A DNA stretch of 46,672 bases from JADJLQ01 sp964405735 (GTDB taxonomy: Bacteria; Bacteroidota; Bacteroidia; Chitinophagales; Saprospiraceae): assembly GCA_964405735.1 (NCBI GenBank), contig CAYOPD010000021.1, positions 1 to 46,672 of the forward strand, given 5' to 3'. The number at the start of each line of letters is the position of its first letter. Within the stretch, counting starts at the first letter, position 1. The position numbers were made by a program, and so were the translations under genes. This document shows, piece after piece, positions 16,520-25,800 of this stretch. Below the pieces are notes generated by a model, which worked only from the letters and a program-made list of their open reading frames with translations, was not told the origin of the DNA and made no database searches.

Positions 16520-17296
16520 TTAAAAATTGCAATATGGTTTGAACTGTTCATGCCCATAAAAAACCAGCCGGATTTTTCCCTCTTCCATCACTGCAAAGGA
16601 GTGAAATCGAAGCCAGTCTCCCAGGTTGATATAATGCGAACCGTCTCCTAACTTCCAATATACCGGCAAATGCCGGTGACCAAATATAAAATAGTCGGTT
16701 TTCCCCGGTTCCTTTTGCACGGCTTTTTCACAATATTGAATGAGCCATTCGTTCTCCGGTCCCAGGAATGCCTGTTCCTTTGCACCTTTTCTCCTGGATG
16801 CCCCGCTCCAGTATCGGGCAAGCGGAATTCCGATACCGGGGGGGATCCAGCTAAACAGTTTCCGGGAAACCGGATTGCGGAATACCTTTTTGATAAACTT
16901 GTATCCGTGATCACCAGGTCCCAGTCCATCCCCATGACCCATCATCAGTTTTTTCTGTTGCAGGCTGATATGAATGGGATCATGATGCACCTGAATTCCC
17001 AATTCGTCCTGGAAATATCCAAACATCCACTGATCGTGATTGCCCGTGAATACGTGTACGGGAATACCATGGTCCTGTAAACGGGCCAGGGCCGCCATAA
17101 TCCGGATACCTCCGCGGGGTACCACCTGCCTGTATTCGAACCAAAAATCAAAAATGTCACCCAGGATGTAGAGGGCCTCCATCTCGGGTGCATGCTGTTC
17201 AAGCCATCCCAGGATCATTTTTTCCCGGACCAGGGAGGTTTCGGCAGCATCCAGGCCCAGGTGAAAATCGGAACAGAAAAAAATCTTGTTCCTCAT
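16520..17296 (-). CDS. lpxH: UDP-2,3-diacylglucosamine diphosphatase
   Basis: 258 residues, a calcineurin-like phosphoesterase that makes lipid X from UDP-2,3-diacylglucosamine in lipid A synthesis. Metal-site motifs in order: SDFHLG (D10, H12), GDIFDFWFE, GNHD, MGHGDG and FGHRH. Size and motif spacing fit LpxH rather than generic phosphoesterases. The start ATG overlaps the kynureninase stop (ATGA), so the two are translationally coupled even though their pathways are unrelated. Confidence 0.93.
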   Translation of the reverse strand: MRNKIFFCSDFHLGLDAAETSLVREKMILGWLEQHAPEMEALYILGDIFDFWFEYRQVVPRGGIRIMAALARLQDHGIPVHVFTGNHDQWMFGYFQDELGIQVHHDPIHISLQQKKLMMGHGDGLGPGDHGYKFIKKVFRNPVSRKLFSWIPPGIGIPLARYWSGASRRKGAKEQAFLGPENEWLIQYCEKAVQKEPGKTDYFIFGHRHLPVYWKLGDGSHYINLGDWLRFHSFAVMEEGKIRLVFYGHEQFKPYCNF

Positions 17297-18561
17297 CCTG
17301 ACTTTAAAATTTGAGCAAGCAGAACATAAAAGGCGTATACCTCCTGGAAACGATTATACATGGGTACCGGTGCAACGCGGATGATTCCTGGCTCGCGCCA
17401 GTCAACCACAATACCTGCATCCAGGAGAGCATGAAAGATTCGTTTATCCGGAGGATTAAGCCTGAGTGACAACTGGCAACCGCGCATTTCCGGGTTGTCA
17501 GGAGTAATTATGTTCAACCTGGGATCATGCAAGGAAAGCAGCAGGGATTCCAGGAAAGCGGTCAACTGCATGGATTTATTCCTCAGCCTCTGCATTCCCG
17601 CTTCCTCAAAATCTTCCAAGCCGGCACGCATGGCCGCAAGTGAAAGGATAGGGGGCCCACTCAGTTGCCAGGCTGCGGCGCCGGACATGGGAAGAAAGTC
17701 GGGCTCCATTAAAAATCTTCTTTGGCGATCATGGCCATACCAACCTTCAAAGCGGGGCAGCCCTTGAGGGCCGTGATGCATTTGATGAATAAAGCAGGCG
17801 GCCAGGCTGTTGGGGCCCCCGTTCAGGAATTTATAGGTGCACCAAACTGCGAAGTCCACTTCCCATTCGTGTAATTTTAAAATAAGGTTGCCGGCTCCGT
17901 GAGCGAGGTCCAGTCCAAAGATAGCACCGGCCGAATGGGCTTTGCGGACCAGGGACGGCAATGAATAAGCCTGCCCGTTGAGGTAATTGACAGAGCCAAA
18001 ATAGACCAGGGCCAAAGAAGGTCCATGCTGGTCGATGATGTCTTCAATGTCCTCCATCCTCATGTGAAATTCACCAGGCCTTGGTTTTAATTCAATCAGG
18101 GCATCCTCCACAGCATAACCATGATACCTGATCTGCGATTTAACCGCATAGTGGTCGGACGGGAAAGGGCTGTACTCAACCAGTATTTTGTATCTGTCCC
18201 GGGTCGGGCGGTAAAAACTGACCAGCATCAAATGGATGTTGACCGTGAGTGTGTTCATGATCACCACCTCTCCAGGTTCCGAACCGGTAATACCGCACAG
18301 GATCTGGTTGAGTCCATCCTGGTAATCCACCCAGGCAGGTTCCCCTTCAAAATGGCCTTTTACCGCACGCCTGGCCCATCGGTCCATTTCTTCCTTTACA
18401 TAATAATTTGCCTGATAAGGTTGCAAACCAAGGGAATTTCCACAGAAATAAATCGAAGGATTCCCTTCCCGGCTAACCGGGAAGGCATATCGATCCCTGA
18501 AAGGCTTCAGCGGATCCTGATCATCCTTCTCCAGGGCATATTCCAGGTTTGCAGGTCCCAT
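17293..18561 (-). CDS. kynU: Kynureninase
   Basis: 422 residues from ATG 18561. A TTG at 18579 would add six residues; kynureninases normally begin close to the ATG chosen here. PLP enzyme that splits kynurenine or 3-hydroxykynurenine to (hydroxy)anthranilate and alanine, in tryptophan breakdown or de novo NAD synthesis. Visible: the FCGNSLGLQP N-terminal motif, LDLAHGAGN with the PLP-binding Asp, and CTYKFLNGGPNS with the Schiff-base lysine. Overlaps lpxH by 4 bp. Confidence 0.95.
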   Translation of the reverse strand: MGPANLEYALEKDDQDPLKPFRDRYAFPVSREGNPSIYFCGNSLGLQPYQANYYVKEEMDRWARRAVKGHFEGEPAWVDYQDGLNQILCGITGSEPGEVVIMNTLTVNIHLMLVSFYRPTRDRYKILVEYSPFPSDHYAVKSQIRYHGYAVEDALIELKPRPGEFHMRMEDIEDIIDQHGPSLALVYFGSVNYLNGQAYSLPSLVRKAHSAGAIFGLDLAHGAGNLILKLHEWEVDFAVWCTYKFLNGGPNSLAACFIHQMHHGPQGLPRFEGWYGHDRQRRFLMEPDFLPMSGAAAWQLSGPPILSLAAMRAGLEDFEEAGMQRLRNKSMQLTAFLESLLLSLHDPRLNIITPDNPEMRGCQLSLRLNPPDKRIFHALLDAGIVVDWREPGIIRVAPVPMYNRFQEVYAFYVLLAQILKSG

Positions 18562-18617
18562 ACGGTCTGAAAAATACAAACTATGGGCCGAAGAAAGGGG
18601 GCTTCAAAAATTATTTT

Positions 18618-18625
18618 CATATTTG
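18618..18625 (+). promoter_or_regulatory. Possible -7 element for SDR gene
   Basis: CATATTTG, one mismatch from TAnnTTTG, ending 16 bp before the ATG at 18642. No -33 element was evident. Confidence 0.3.
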
Positions 18626-18641
18626 ATAAAAATTCTACCCT

Positions 18642-19430
18642 ATGGATCTTTCACTGGAAAACCGCAATGCCCTCGTTTGTGGCAGCAGTAAGGGGATTGG
18701 CAAAGCCATTGCCATCGAGCTCGCGGCCCTCGGCGCCAATGTCACCCTGCTGGCCCGGTCGAAAGATCTGATGCAGGAAGCCCTGCATGCCCTTCCCAGG
18801 ACCCATGCCGGTCAGGACCATGATTATCTGATGGCGGATTACGAAGACCCCGCAGACCTTCACAAAAAAGTCAACGCGCTCACATCAGCGCGCCATTTCC
18901 ATATCCTGGTCAACAATACCGGTGGACCACCTACCGGCCAACTGCTCGATTTTCCGGTGGCAAAAATCGAAGAAGCCTTCCGGAAACTTTTCCTTATCAA
19001 TCATGAACTGGTTCAGCTTATCGTGCCCGGTATGAAATCCGAAGGGTATGGAAGGATCATCAATATTACCTCGACTTCCGTAAAAGAGCCTTTGGCAGAC
19101 CTCGGCTTGTCAAATTCCCTCCGGGCGGCGGTGAGCAATTGGGCCAAGACACTCGCCAACGAACTCGGCCCTTTTAAAATCACTGTAAACAACGTGATGC
19201 CCGGATATACGGTTACGGAGCGATTGCAGGAGATTTTTGAATTCCGCGCCAAAAAGCTAAACGCGTCCAGGGAATCGCTTGAACAAAAAGCCATTCAAGA
19301 AATTCCCCTTAAACGATTTGGACAACCGCGCGAAATAGCAGCAGCCGTGGCTTTCCTGGCAAGCCCGGCAGCTTCTTATATCAATGGCATCAACCTGGCG
19401 GTTGACGGAGGCAGGACGAAGAGCCTGTAA
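18642..19430 (+). CDS. SDR-family protein lacking the usual catalytic Tyr-Lys pair
   Basis: 262 residues with the short-chain dehydrogenase fold: cofactor loop GSSKGIG (residues 14-20), NNTGG motif, strand NITSTSV, and a C-terminal AVDGG. In a normal SDR a Tyr-x-x-x-Lys pair follows the catalytic Ser by about 13 residues. Here that stretch reads LGLSNSLRAAV (about 154-164), so Ser/Leu and Arg/Leu stand in place of Tyr and Lys. A subfamily annotated as FabG-like with a LSNS-R run exists in my recollection, so the change may be family-wide. A classical reductase activity is doubtful. It stands alone between kynU and the AMP nucleosidase gene, which ends 5 bp away on the other strand. Confidence 0.88.
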   Translation: MDLSLENRNALVCGSSKGIGKAIAIELAALGANVTLLARSKDLMQEALHALPRTHAGQDHDYLMADYEDPADLHKKVNALTSARHFHILVNNTGGPPTGQLLDFPVAKIEEAFRKLFLINHELVQLIVPGMKSEGYGRIINITSTSVKEPLADLGLSNSLRAAVSNWAKTLANELGPFKITVNNVMPGYTVTERLQEIFEFRAKKLNASRESLEQKAIQEIPLKRFGQPREIAAAVAFLASPAASYINGINLAVDGGRTKSL

Positions 19431-19434
19431 GCGT

Positions 19435-20208
19435 TTAAAACTTCAGATGCCTTACGGTCTGGGCATTGTTCATCAGCTGCTTCAGTGAATCAATTCCGAT
19501 TTTCAGGTGGGTTTGCAGGTAATCAGCGGTTACTTTTTTATCGCCTTCTTCAGTTTTGACTCCTTCAGGCACCATGGGTACATCCGATACCAGCAACAAG
19601 GCCCCTGCGGGTATCTGATTTTTGAACGCGGTGATGAATATAGTGGCCGTCTCCATGTCAATGCCCATACACCGGAGTGATTTGAGGTAATCTTTGAAAT
19701 GGTCATCGTGCTCCCAAACCCTGCGGTTGGTGGTGTATACCGTCCCTGTCCAATAATCCCTCTGGTATTCGCGGATGGTGGTGGAGATGGCTTTTTGAAG
19801 GGCAAAAGCCGGCAAGGCGGGCACTTCGGGGGGAAAATAATCATTGCTGGTCCCCTCCCCCCGGATGGCTGCAATGGGCAGGATCAGATCTCCAACGATC
19901 GTTTTTTCCGGCCGGAGGCCACCGCATTTGCCTAAGAACAGACAGGCTTTGGGTTTGATGGCACTGAGGAGGTCCATCATGGTGGCGGCGTTGGGGCTGC
20001 CCATTCCAAAATTGATGATGGAGATATTGCCGGCGGTGGCGCTGTCCATCGGACGATCGCCCCCTTCCACGGGGACGCCATTCCATTGGGCAAAAAGCTC
20101 CACATAATTATTAAAATTGACCAGGATGATGTATTCTCCGAACCTTTCCAACGGCACCCCGGTGTAGCGGGGAAGCCAGTTGTCCACGATTTCTTTTTTT
20201 GATTTCAT
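19435..20208 (-). CDS. amn: AMP nucleosidase
   Basis: 257 residues from ATG 20208. A longer frame from TTG 20268 exists, but the family begins at the KSKKEIVDNWLPRYTG region. Hydrolyses AMP to adenine and ribose-5-phosphate; member of the PNP/UDP phosphorylase fold. Seen: LVNFNNYVELFAQW, FGMGSPNAATMMDLL, LFLGKCGGLRPEK, DMETATIFITAF with the catalytic-type Glu, and LLLVSDVPM. This is the short Bacteroidota form lacking the N-terminal regulatory domain of the E. coli enzyme. Confidence 0.92.
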   Translation of the reverse strand: MKSKKEIVDNWLPRYTGVPLERFGEYIILVNFNNYVELFAQWNGVPVEGGDRPMDSATAGNISIINFGMGSPNAATMMDLLSAIKPKACLFLGKCGGLRPEKTIVGDLILPIAAIRGEGTSNDYFPPEVPALPAFALQKAISTTIREYQRDYWTGTVYTTNRRVWEHDDHFKDYLKSLRCMGIDMETATIFITAFKNQIPAGALLLVSDVPMVPEGVKTEEGDKKVTADYLQTHLKIGIDSLKQLMNNAQTVRHLKF

Positions 20209-20330
20209 CGGCAAAAGTTTTGAATTCCATCCTGCGACATTCTGGTCTATTCTCAAATGACGCTCCAATATATTAAATAAAATTGTAATATTAATTTATA
20301 ATTTAGCCCGGTATATTAAACCACCGGCCC

Positions 20331-20735
20331 ATGCTGAAATTAGACCATATCGGAATCGCGGTAAAGAACCTTGCCCTTGCCAGGGAAGTATACGGTACCC
20401 TGATGAACGAGGAGCCTTATAAAAAAGAAACCGTGCCTTCTGAAAAAGTCACCACCCTGTTTTTTAAGGCAGGAGATACGAAAATCGAACTGCTTGAATC
20501 CGTGGACCAGGACAGCCCAATCCGAAAATTCATTGAAAAAAAAGGTGAAGGGATCCACCACATCGCCTTTGAAGTGCCTGATATTCAGGAAGCGGTACGG
20601 GACCTGAAAAAGAAAGGTTTCCGGTTTGTGGACGAAAAACCCAAAAAAGGCGCAGACCAGAAATTAATCGTTTTCCTATACCCCAAAAACACCCATGGGG
20701 TGCTGATTGAATTGTGCCAATCCATGCAGGAATAA
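20331..20735 (+). CDS. mce: Methylmalonyl-CoA epimerase
   Basis: 134 residues, a glyoxalase/VOC-fold metalloenzyme that interconverts the 2R and 2S forms of methylmalonyl-CoA in propionate metabolism. Metal-ligand positions are visible: His6 in LDHIGIAVKNL, the Glu of KIELLESV, the His of GIHHIAFEV and the Glu near the end (LIELCQ). The PKKGADQKLIVFLYPKNTHGVLIE tail is characteristic. Its TAA shares a base with the ATG of the next gene (TAATG). Confidence 0.95.
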   Translation: MLKLDHIGIAVKNLALAREVYGTLMNEEPYKKETVPSEKVTTLFFKAGDTKIELLESVDQDSPIRKFIEKKGEGIHHIAFEVPDIQEAVRDLKKKGFRFVDEKPKKGADQKLIVFLYPKNTHGVLIELCQSMQE

Positions 20736-21487
20736 TGGGATGGAGCGATGTCATCCTGATCGCCGGAGGCATGCTTGCCGGCGTCATCAATACCCTCGCG
20801 GGCAATGGTTCCGTGATCACCCTGAGTCTTTGCACAGAGCTGATCGGCCTCTCCCCTTCCATGGCCAATGGAACCAACCGGTTAGGCATCCTCACCCAGA
20901 GCATTGCAGGTACCTGGAGCCTGCATCGTAGCGGCAAACTCCTCCTGGCCGGCACTGGCCGGGCCATCGTCCTGGTGACGCTCGGAGCCCTTACAGGCAT
21001 ATGGATTGCCACGCTGGTAAATGACGACCAGTTTAGGCAATGGTATCCCTGGTTCCTGGTTTTCATTTTTATTGTCCTTTTGTTAAAGCCGGAACGATGG
21101 CTCAAAGCCGACCTCAATGTCATAAGCCGGGAAGCCTGGTATTTGTTTCCCATTTATTTTTTGATCGGCGTTTACGGAGGGTTCATTCAGATCGGAGTCG
21201 GCGTATTTTTCCTTGCCGCCATGATCCTCTTGGCCAGGAAGCCCTGGAAAAACGCGAATGCGGCAAAAATCCTGGTGACCGGCATCTTTACGCTATTCGC
21301 GGTCATCATATTTCAGTCGAGGGGCTTGTTTGATCTCAAAACAGCCCTTTACCTTGCTCTGGGTCAAACCTTCGGAGCATGGCTGGGAGTAAAATACCTC
21401 AATCATTATGCCCACGCGCATAAAGCCAGTTATTATATCCTCCTGGTCATCACTGGTTTTACCATCATCAGGCAATTTTTCTTTTAG
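20735..21487 (+). CDS. TauE/SafE-family membrane permease
   Basis: 250 residues from the ATG that overlaps the mce stop; a GTG 21 bp upstream is the longer alternative. About eight hydrophobic segments in two related halves. The family's small-residue motifs are visible: GGMLAGVINTLAGNGSVITL at the first helix and YFLIGVYGGFIQIGVGVFFL at the start of the second half. Such proteins are putative exporters of sulfite, sulfoacetate or other organic anions; the substrate cannot be read from sequence. Coupling to mce may be only positional. Confidence 0.88.
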   Translation: MGWSDVILIAGGMLAGVINTLAGNGSVITLSLCTELIGLSPSMANGTNRLGILTQSIAGTWSLHRSGKLLLAGTGRAIVLVTLGALTGIWIATLVNDDQFRQWYPWFLVFIFIVLLLKPERWLKADLNVISREAWYLFPIYFLIGVYGGFIQIGVGVFFLAAMILLARKPWKNANAAKILVTGIFTLFAVIIFQSRGLFDLKTALYLALGQTFGAWLGVKYLNHYAHAHKASYYILLVITGFTIIRQFFF

Positions 21488-21521
21488 ACCGGTTAAAAGG
21501 TCCCGCACCCGGGAAGAGTTC

Positions 21522-21529
21522 TATTTTTG
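21522..21529 (+). promoter_or_regulatory. Promoter-like -7 site next to lipoprotein start
   Basis: TATTTTTG, full match to TAnnTTTG and continuing TTGCAG as at the rpmH promoter, ends only 4 bp before the ATG at 21534. If used, the transcript would be leaderless or nearly so. No -33 TTTG was found. Confidence 0.35.
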
Positions 21530-21533
21530 CAGA

Positions 21534-22802
21534 ATGACTGGACTCCGGACTGCCTTCCTTGTTGTTTTTGCAGGCTTGCTGGCAGCCGGATGCCTGCGCG
21601 AAGGGTATGGAGGCGATAAAGCCCGGCTGGATGGGATACTCCGTTCAAATCCGATGATCAAAAATGTGCTCGACTCATTCGAACAATATGAAGCACAGAT
21701 CATCTATACCCGGATCGACCGGGACAAGAAAAACCGGCCTCATTTCAAGTCCTTTCGATGGAACTATCGCCCCCTGCATTATTTTTACCCGGCCAGTGTG
21801 GTAAAAATGCCTGTTGCCCTCCTTGCCGCGGAAAAAATCAATCGGCTCCAATCCGACCATCCCCAGCTCGATCTTTTCACCGGAATGCGTGCAGACAGCG
21901 CAAGACCCCCACAGACGGGTTTTAACGATGACCCCAGTTCGTGGAACGGACAGGCCAGCGTGGGTCATTTTATAAAAAAGATATTCCTGGTCAGTGACAA
22001 CGATGCATTCAACCGACTTTATGAATTTACCGGCCAGGCTCTCATCCATGAGCGCCTCAGGGAGATGGGTTATGTCAAAACCCATATCATCCACCGCCTG
22101 AGCGCACCCCAGTTTGATCTTACCGCAAACCGGTACACCAACCCGGTTCATTTTTTTGAAGAGGACCTGAGGGTATACGATCAGCCCGAACAATACAATC
22201 CCAATGAAGTCAGCGTAAAAAACCTGAGTTCTGTTTTGAAGGGCCGGGCCCATTATGACGGGGACAGCCTGGTGCCGGCCCCTTTTGATTTTGGCACTAA
22301 AAATTTTTTCTCCCTGGGTGATATGGAACAAATGATCCGGGCCATCGCATTTCATGAATATGCTCCCCCCGGTCAAAGGTTTGACCTGGATCCGGATCAA
22401 TGGCGGTTCATTCTGACATGCATGTCCCAACACCCTTCAGAAAGCCGGTTTCCCCGATACGACAGCACCCACTACGATGGTTTCTGCAAGTTTTTTATGT
22501 ATGGGGATTCCAAAAAAAGAATACCGGATCACATCCGTATATTCAACAAGGTGGGCTGGGCATACGGATATCTCACCGATGTCGCTTACATCATCGATTT
22601 TAAAAATAAAGCCGAATTCATTCTGGCGGCGACCATCAATGTCAATACGGATGGGGTAGTCAACGACGGGGTTTATGCCTATGATGGCCTGGGTTTGCCC
22701 TACTTAAGCCAGCTTGGAAGCCTGTTTTATAACTATGAACTATCCCGGAAAAGGCGACATGCTCCGGATCTTACCTCCTTTATTTTTGATTATCACGAAT
22801 GA
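21534..22802 (+). CDS. Lipoprotein serine hydrolase (class A beta-lactamase-like)
   Basis: 422 residues from ATG 21534; an upstream in-frame extension to 21408 overlaps the permease gene and would bury the signal peptide. A lipoprotein signal ends LLAAGC (Cys20), so it is probably anchored by lipid. The body has the three marks of the serine beta-lactamase/penicillin-binding fold: S-V-V-K in YPASVVKMPVALLAAEKI, SDN in LVSDNDAFNRLYEF, and K-V-G in FNKVGWAYGYLTDVAYI. The spacing is larger than in class A beta-lactamases and the protein is longer. It may therefore be a peptidase or esterase acting on cell wall or another substrate rather than an antibiotic-degrading enzyme. Its TGA overlaps the helicase ATG (ATGA). 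Confidence 0.85.
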   Translation: MTGLRTAFLVVFAGLLAAGCLREGYGGDKARLDGILRSNPMIKNVLDSFEQYEAQIIYTRIDRDKKNRPHFKSFRWNYRPLHYFYPASVVKMPVALLAAEKINRLQSDHPQLDLFTGMRADSARPPQTGFNDDPSSWNGQASVGHFIKKIFLVSDNDAFNRLYEFTGQALIHERLREMGYVKTHIIHRLSAPQFDLTANRYTNPVHFFEEDLRVYDQPEQYNPNEVSVKNLSSVLKGRAHYDGDSLVPAPFDFGTKNFFSLGDMEQMIRAIAFHEYAPPGQRFDLDPDQWRFILTCMSQHPSESRFPRYDSTHYDGFCKFFMYGDSKKRIPDHIRIFNKVGWAYGYLTDVAYIIDFKNKAEFILAATINVNTDGVVNDGVYAYDGLGLPYLSQLGSLFYNYELSRKRRHAPDLTSFIFDYHE

Positions 22803-25800
22803 AAAAGAAAACGACGATCCCGGCCCCTGATCTTTTTTCAATACCAGAAAAGAAAAAACTGAAAGAACGGTTTTATGAGGCCCTGTCCATGCTCAATTCG
22901 GGACAACGGGAGGCCGTCGAATCCATTGAAGGCCCTGTGATGGTGCTGGCTGGACCGGGGACCGGAAAAACCCAAGTCCTTGCCGCCCGTTATGGGAATA
23001 TTCTTGAAACGACCGATACATCCATCCGCCAGATCCTTTGCCTCACCTACTCGGAAGCGGGAGTGCAGGCCATGCGGGACCGATTGTTTCAGTTCATTGG
23101 GCCCGCTTCCCATGAAGCGCAAATTTTCACTTACCACGCTTTCTGCAATAAAGTAATCCAGGAAAATCCCGAATACTTTTTTGATTATAAAAAATTCAGA
23201 CTGGCTTCCGACCTTCAGCGGTATGAGCTGATCGAAAAAATCCTGTTGGAATTACCCGACGATCATGTGCTGCAGCGGCTCATCGGAGACAGGCATTGGG
23301 ACATCAGGCGTCTGGCCAGCCAGTACGACAGCATCAAAAAAGAACAAAGAGACCTCCCGAAACTCATTGAGGCCATCCGCCAACACATCGAACTCATGGA
23401 TGCGGACCCGGATTACCGTTACAAACGACCGGGCAAGTCCGGAAACAAAGGTGACCTGAAACCCGACTATTACCAGGATAAAGCGAGGTATGAGCGGGCC
23501 ATCGATGCGCTGAAGACCTTCGATACCTATGCTTCAAAAATGGCGGAACAACAATGGATGGACTTTAATGACATGCTGCTCCAGGTGCAGAAGGCATTCC
23601 AGGAACATCCGGGGCTCCTGGCCCGTTACCAGGAAAACTACCTGTACTTCCTGGTGGATGAATTCCAGGATACGAATGTGATCCAAAACAACGTCCTCCT
23701 CGGCCTCTGTGATTATTGGGAACAGCCTAACCTTTTTGTTGTGGGCGATGATGATCAGGCGATATACCGTTTCCAGGGAGCAGACCAGCAAAACCTGGTC
23801 ACCATTCTCAACCGGTATCCCGATATCAAGATCATTTGCATTACCGAAAACTACCGGTCCACCCAGAGCCTGCTCGACGCGGCCGATGCCATCATAGAGC
23901 CCCTGGAAGAAAGGATCCATAAACTTGAGCTGGAAATCCCAGCTCAAATCCGGATGAAAATCAATAAAAAACTGGTGGCCGGCAGAGGATCCAAAGAAGA
24001 CCGTCCACCGGAACTGAGGGTTTACCAGAATCCCCAGCAAGAAACGCTGGCCCTGTTTGATCATATCCGTACCCTCTGGAAAACCAATCCGGGCTCGCTG
24101 GGTGAACATGCCGTCATCTTCCGCAGGAATAAAACCGTGCAGGACCTGGTTTACCTCCTCGAATTGTCCGGAATTCCGATCAATTTCAGGTCCACCCGGA
24201 ATTTACTGGAAGAACCCCTGATCCGCCACCTGGTCCTGCTCCTTGAATACCTCCAGGCAGAATTTCTTCAGAAAAACAGTGGAGAACCTTTCCTGATCCA
24301 ATTGCTCTACCTCCCTTATTGGGGGCTCGATCCGCACGATGTATCCACCCTGGCCTGGCTGGAAAGAAAAACCAGGGAAAATAAAAACCTTGCAGGTAAA
24401 ATCCTGGATCCGGAGAGCTGGCCGGAAGCCGGTTTTAAAAACCGGCCTGCCCTGGCTGCCTTCATAACCTCTACCCTTGAATGGATCAAATCACTTCCCC
24501 CCGTCCAAACCCTTTCCCTGATCACGGAGGACATCCTGCGTAAATCCGGCATGTTGAGCTGGGCGCTGAATTCCATGGACAGAAACTGGCATCTCAGGGC
24601 CATCAATTCCTTCCTTGCCATGATCCGCAATGAAGTCCAGGAAAATCCGGCCATGGATATGTCTGCCCTGCTCGAACGGATCCATAAAATGGAAAATTTT
24701 ACAATCTACATGCCACTGGAGAGCCAGTATGCTGCCGAACAGGGCATTAACCTGCTCACCGCTCATGGCTCCAAAGGCAAGGAGTTCGAATCCGTCTGGA
24801 TCATGAATGTCCTGGCCCAGGACTGGGAAGATTATTTTATGGGAAGCGAACAGCCCTATAAGATCCCGGAGGGACTCAAACAACTGGAGCAGTCCAAAGC
24901 TTCCCAGAAACACGATGAAAGGCGGTTATTCTATGTATCGATGACGCGCGCCAAAAAGTCGCTTGTGGTCTCCTGGTCGTCCGCAACCATCGACCAGAAA
25001 CCTTTGAAAGAATCGGTATTCGCAAGCGAACTCAGGCAATTTCTGAAGTCTGACCCCCCGATACAGCAGGTGGATGAAAACCTGCTGAGAGAAAAATTCC
25101 AGCTCATTCAGAATAAAAAGTCAACCCCGCCTGAATTGCTGGACCATGACCTGATCAGCCAGTACTGCGCGGATTTTGAAATGAGCAGCACCGACCTGGA
25201 CAAATACCTCGAATGCCCGCGGCGTTTCTATTTTGAGGAGATCCTTAGAACACCACAGGCACCCAACGCACACATCGGGCTGGGCATTGCCGTGCACGAA
25301 GCGCTCTTTGATTTTTTTAATGCCTCCCTTAAGGCGCCGGGTTTATCCGCGGACTATATGGTCGATTTTTTCATAGCCCGGATGAAAAAACACGAATGGT
25401 ACTTCACCCGTGACGAGTACGAAGGCCTGGTTCGCCGGTTTACACACCAACTTCCTTTATTTTACAACCAACACCGGCAGGTGTGGGAGGGTTGCAGAGA
25501 TCACCGTTTGGAATATTATCTCGACCACATCCATTATGAGCATGTGCCCATTCATGGCAAATTGGACCAGGTCCTGGTCAAGGATGGCCATGCGCTGATC
25601 GTCGATTTTAAATCAGGACGCGGCGACTCCGCAAGTTCCAAGGACAAACTCAAGACACCCTTAAGAAGTTCATTGGGTGGGAATTACTGGCGGCAGGCCT
25701 GCTTTTATAAAATACTATTGGAAAAGGATCCAAATAAAAAGTGGGACGTGACCGAAGCGCATATACTTTTTCTTCAGGCTAATAAGCTGGAACAGGGCGG

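Noticed and set aside
20209..20330. Divergent promoter pair between amn and mce
   Set aside because: AT-rich with several TATA-like words, but no full TAnnTTTG match with a TTTG at the right distance.
21675..22433. 252-codon frame opposite the lipoprotein gene
   Set aside because: The opposite strand has signal peptide, SxxK and SDN motifs; this one has none.
21534..22802. Antibiotic-resistance beta-lactamase
   Set aside because: Has SxxK, SDN and KxG marks, but the length, the spacing and the lack of the class A omega-loop ExxLN pattern argue for another hydrolase.
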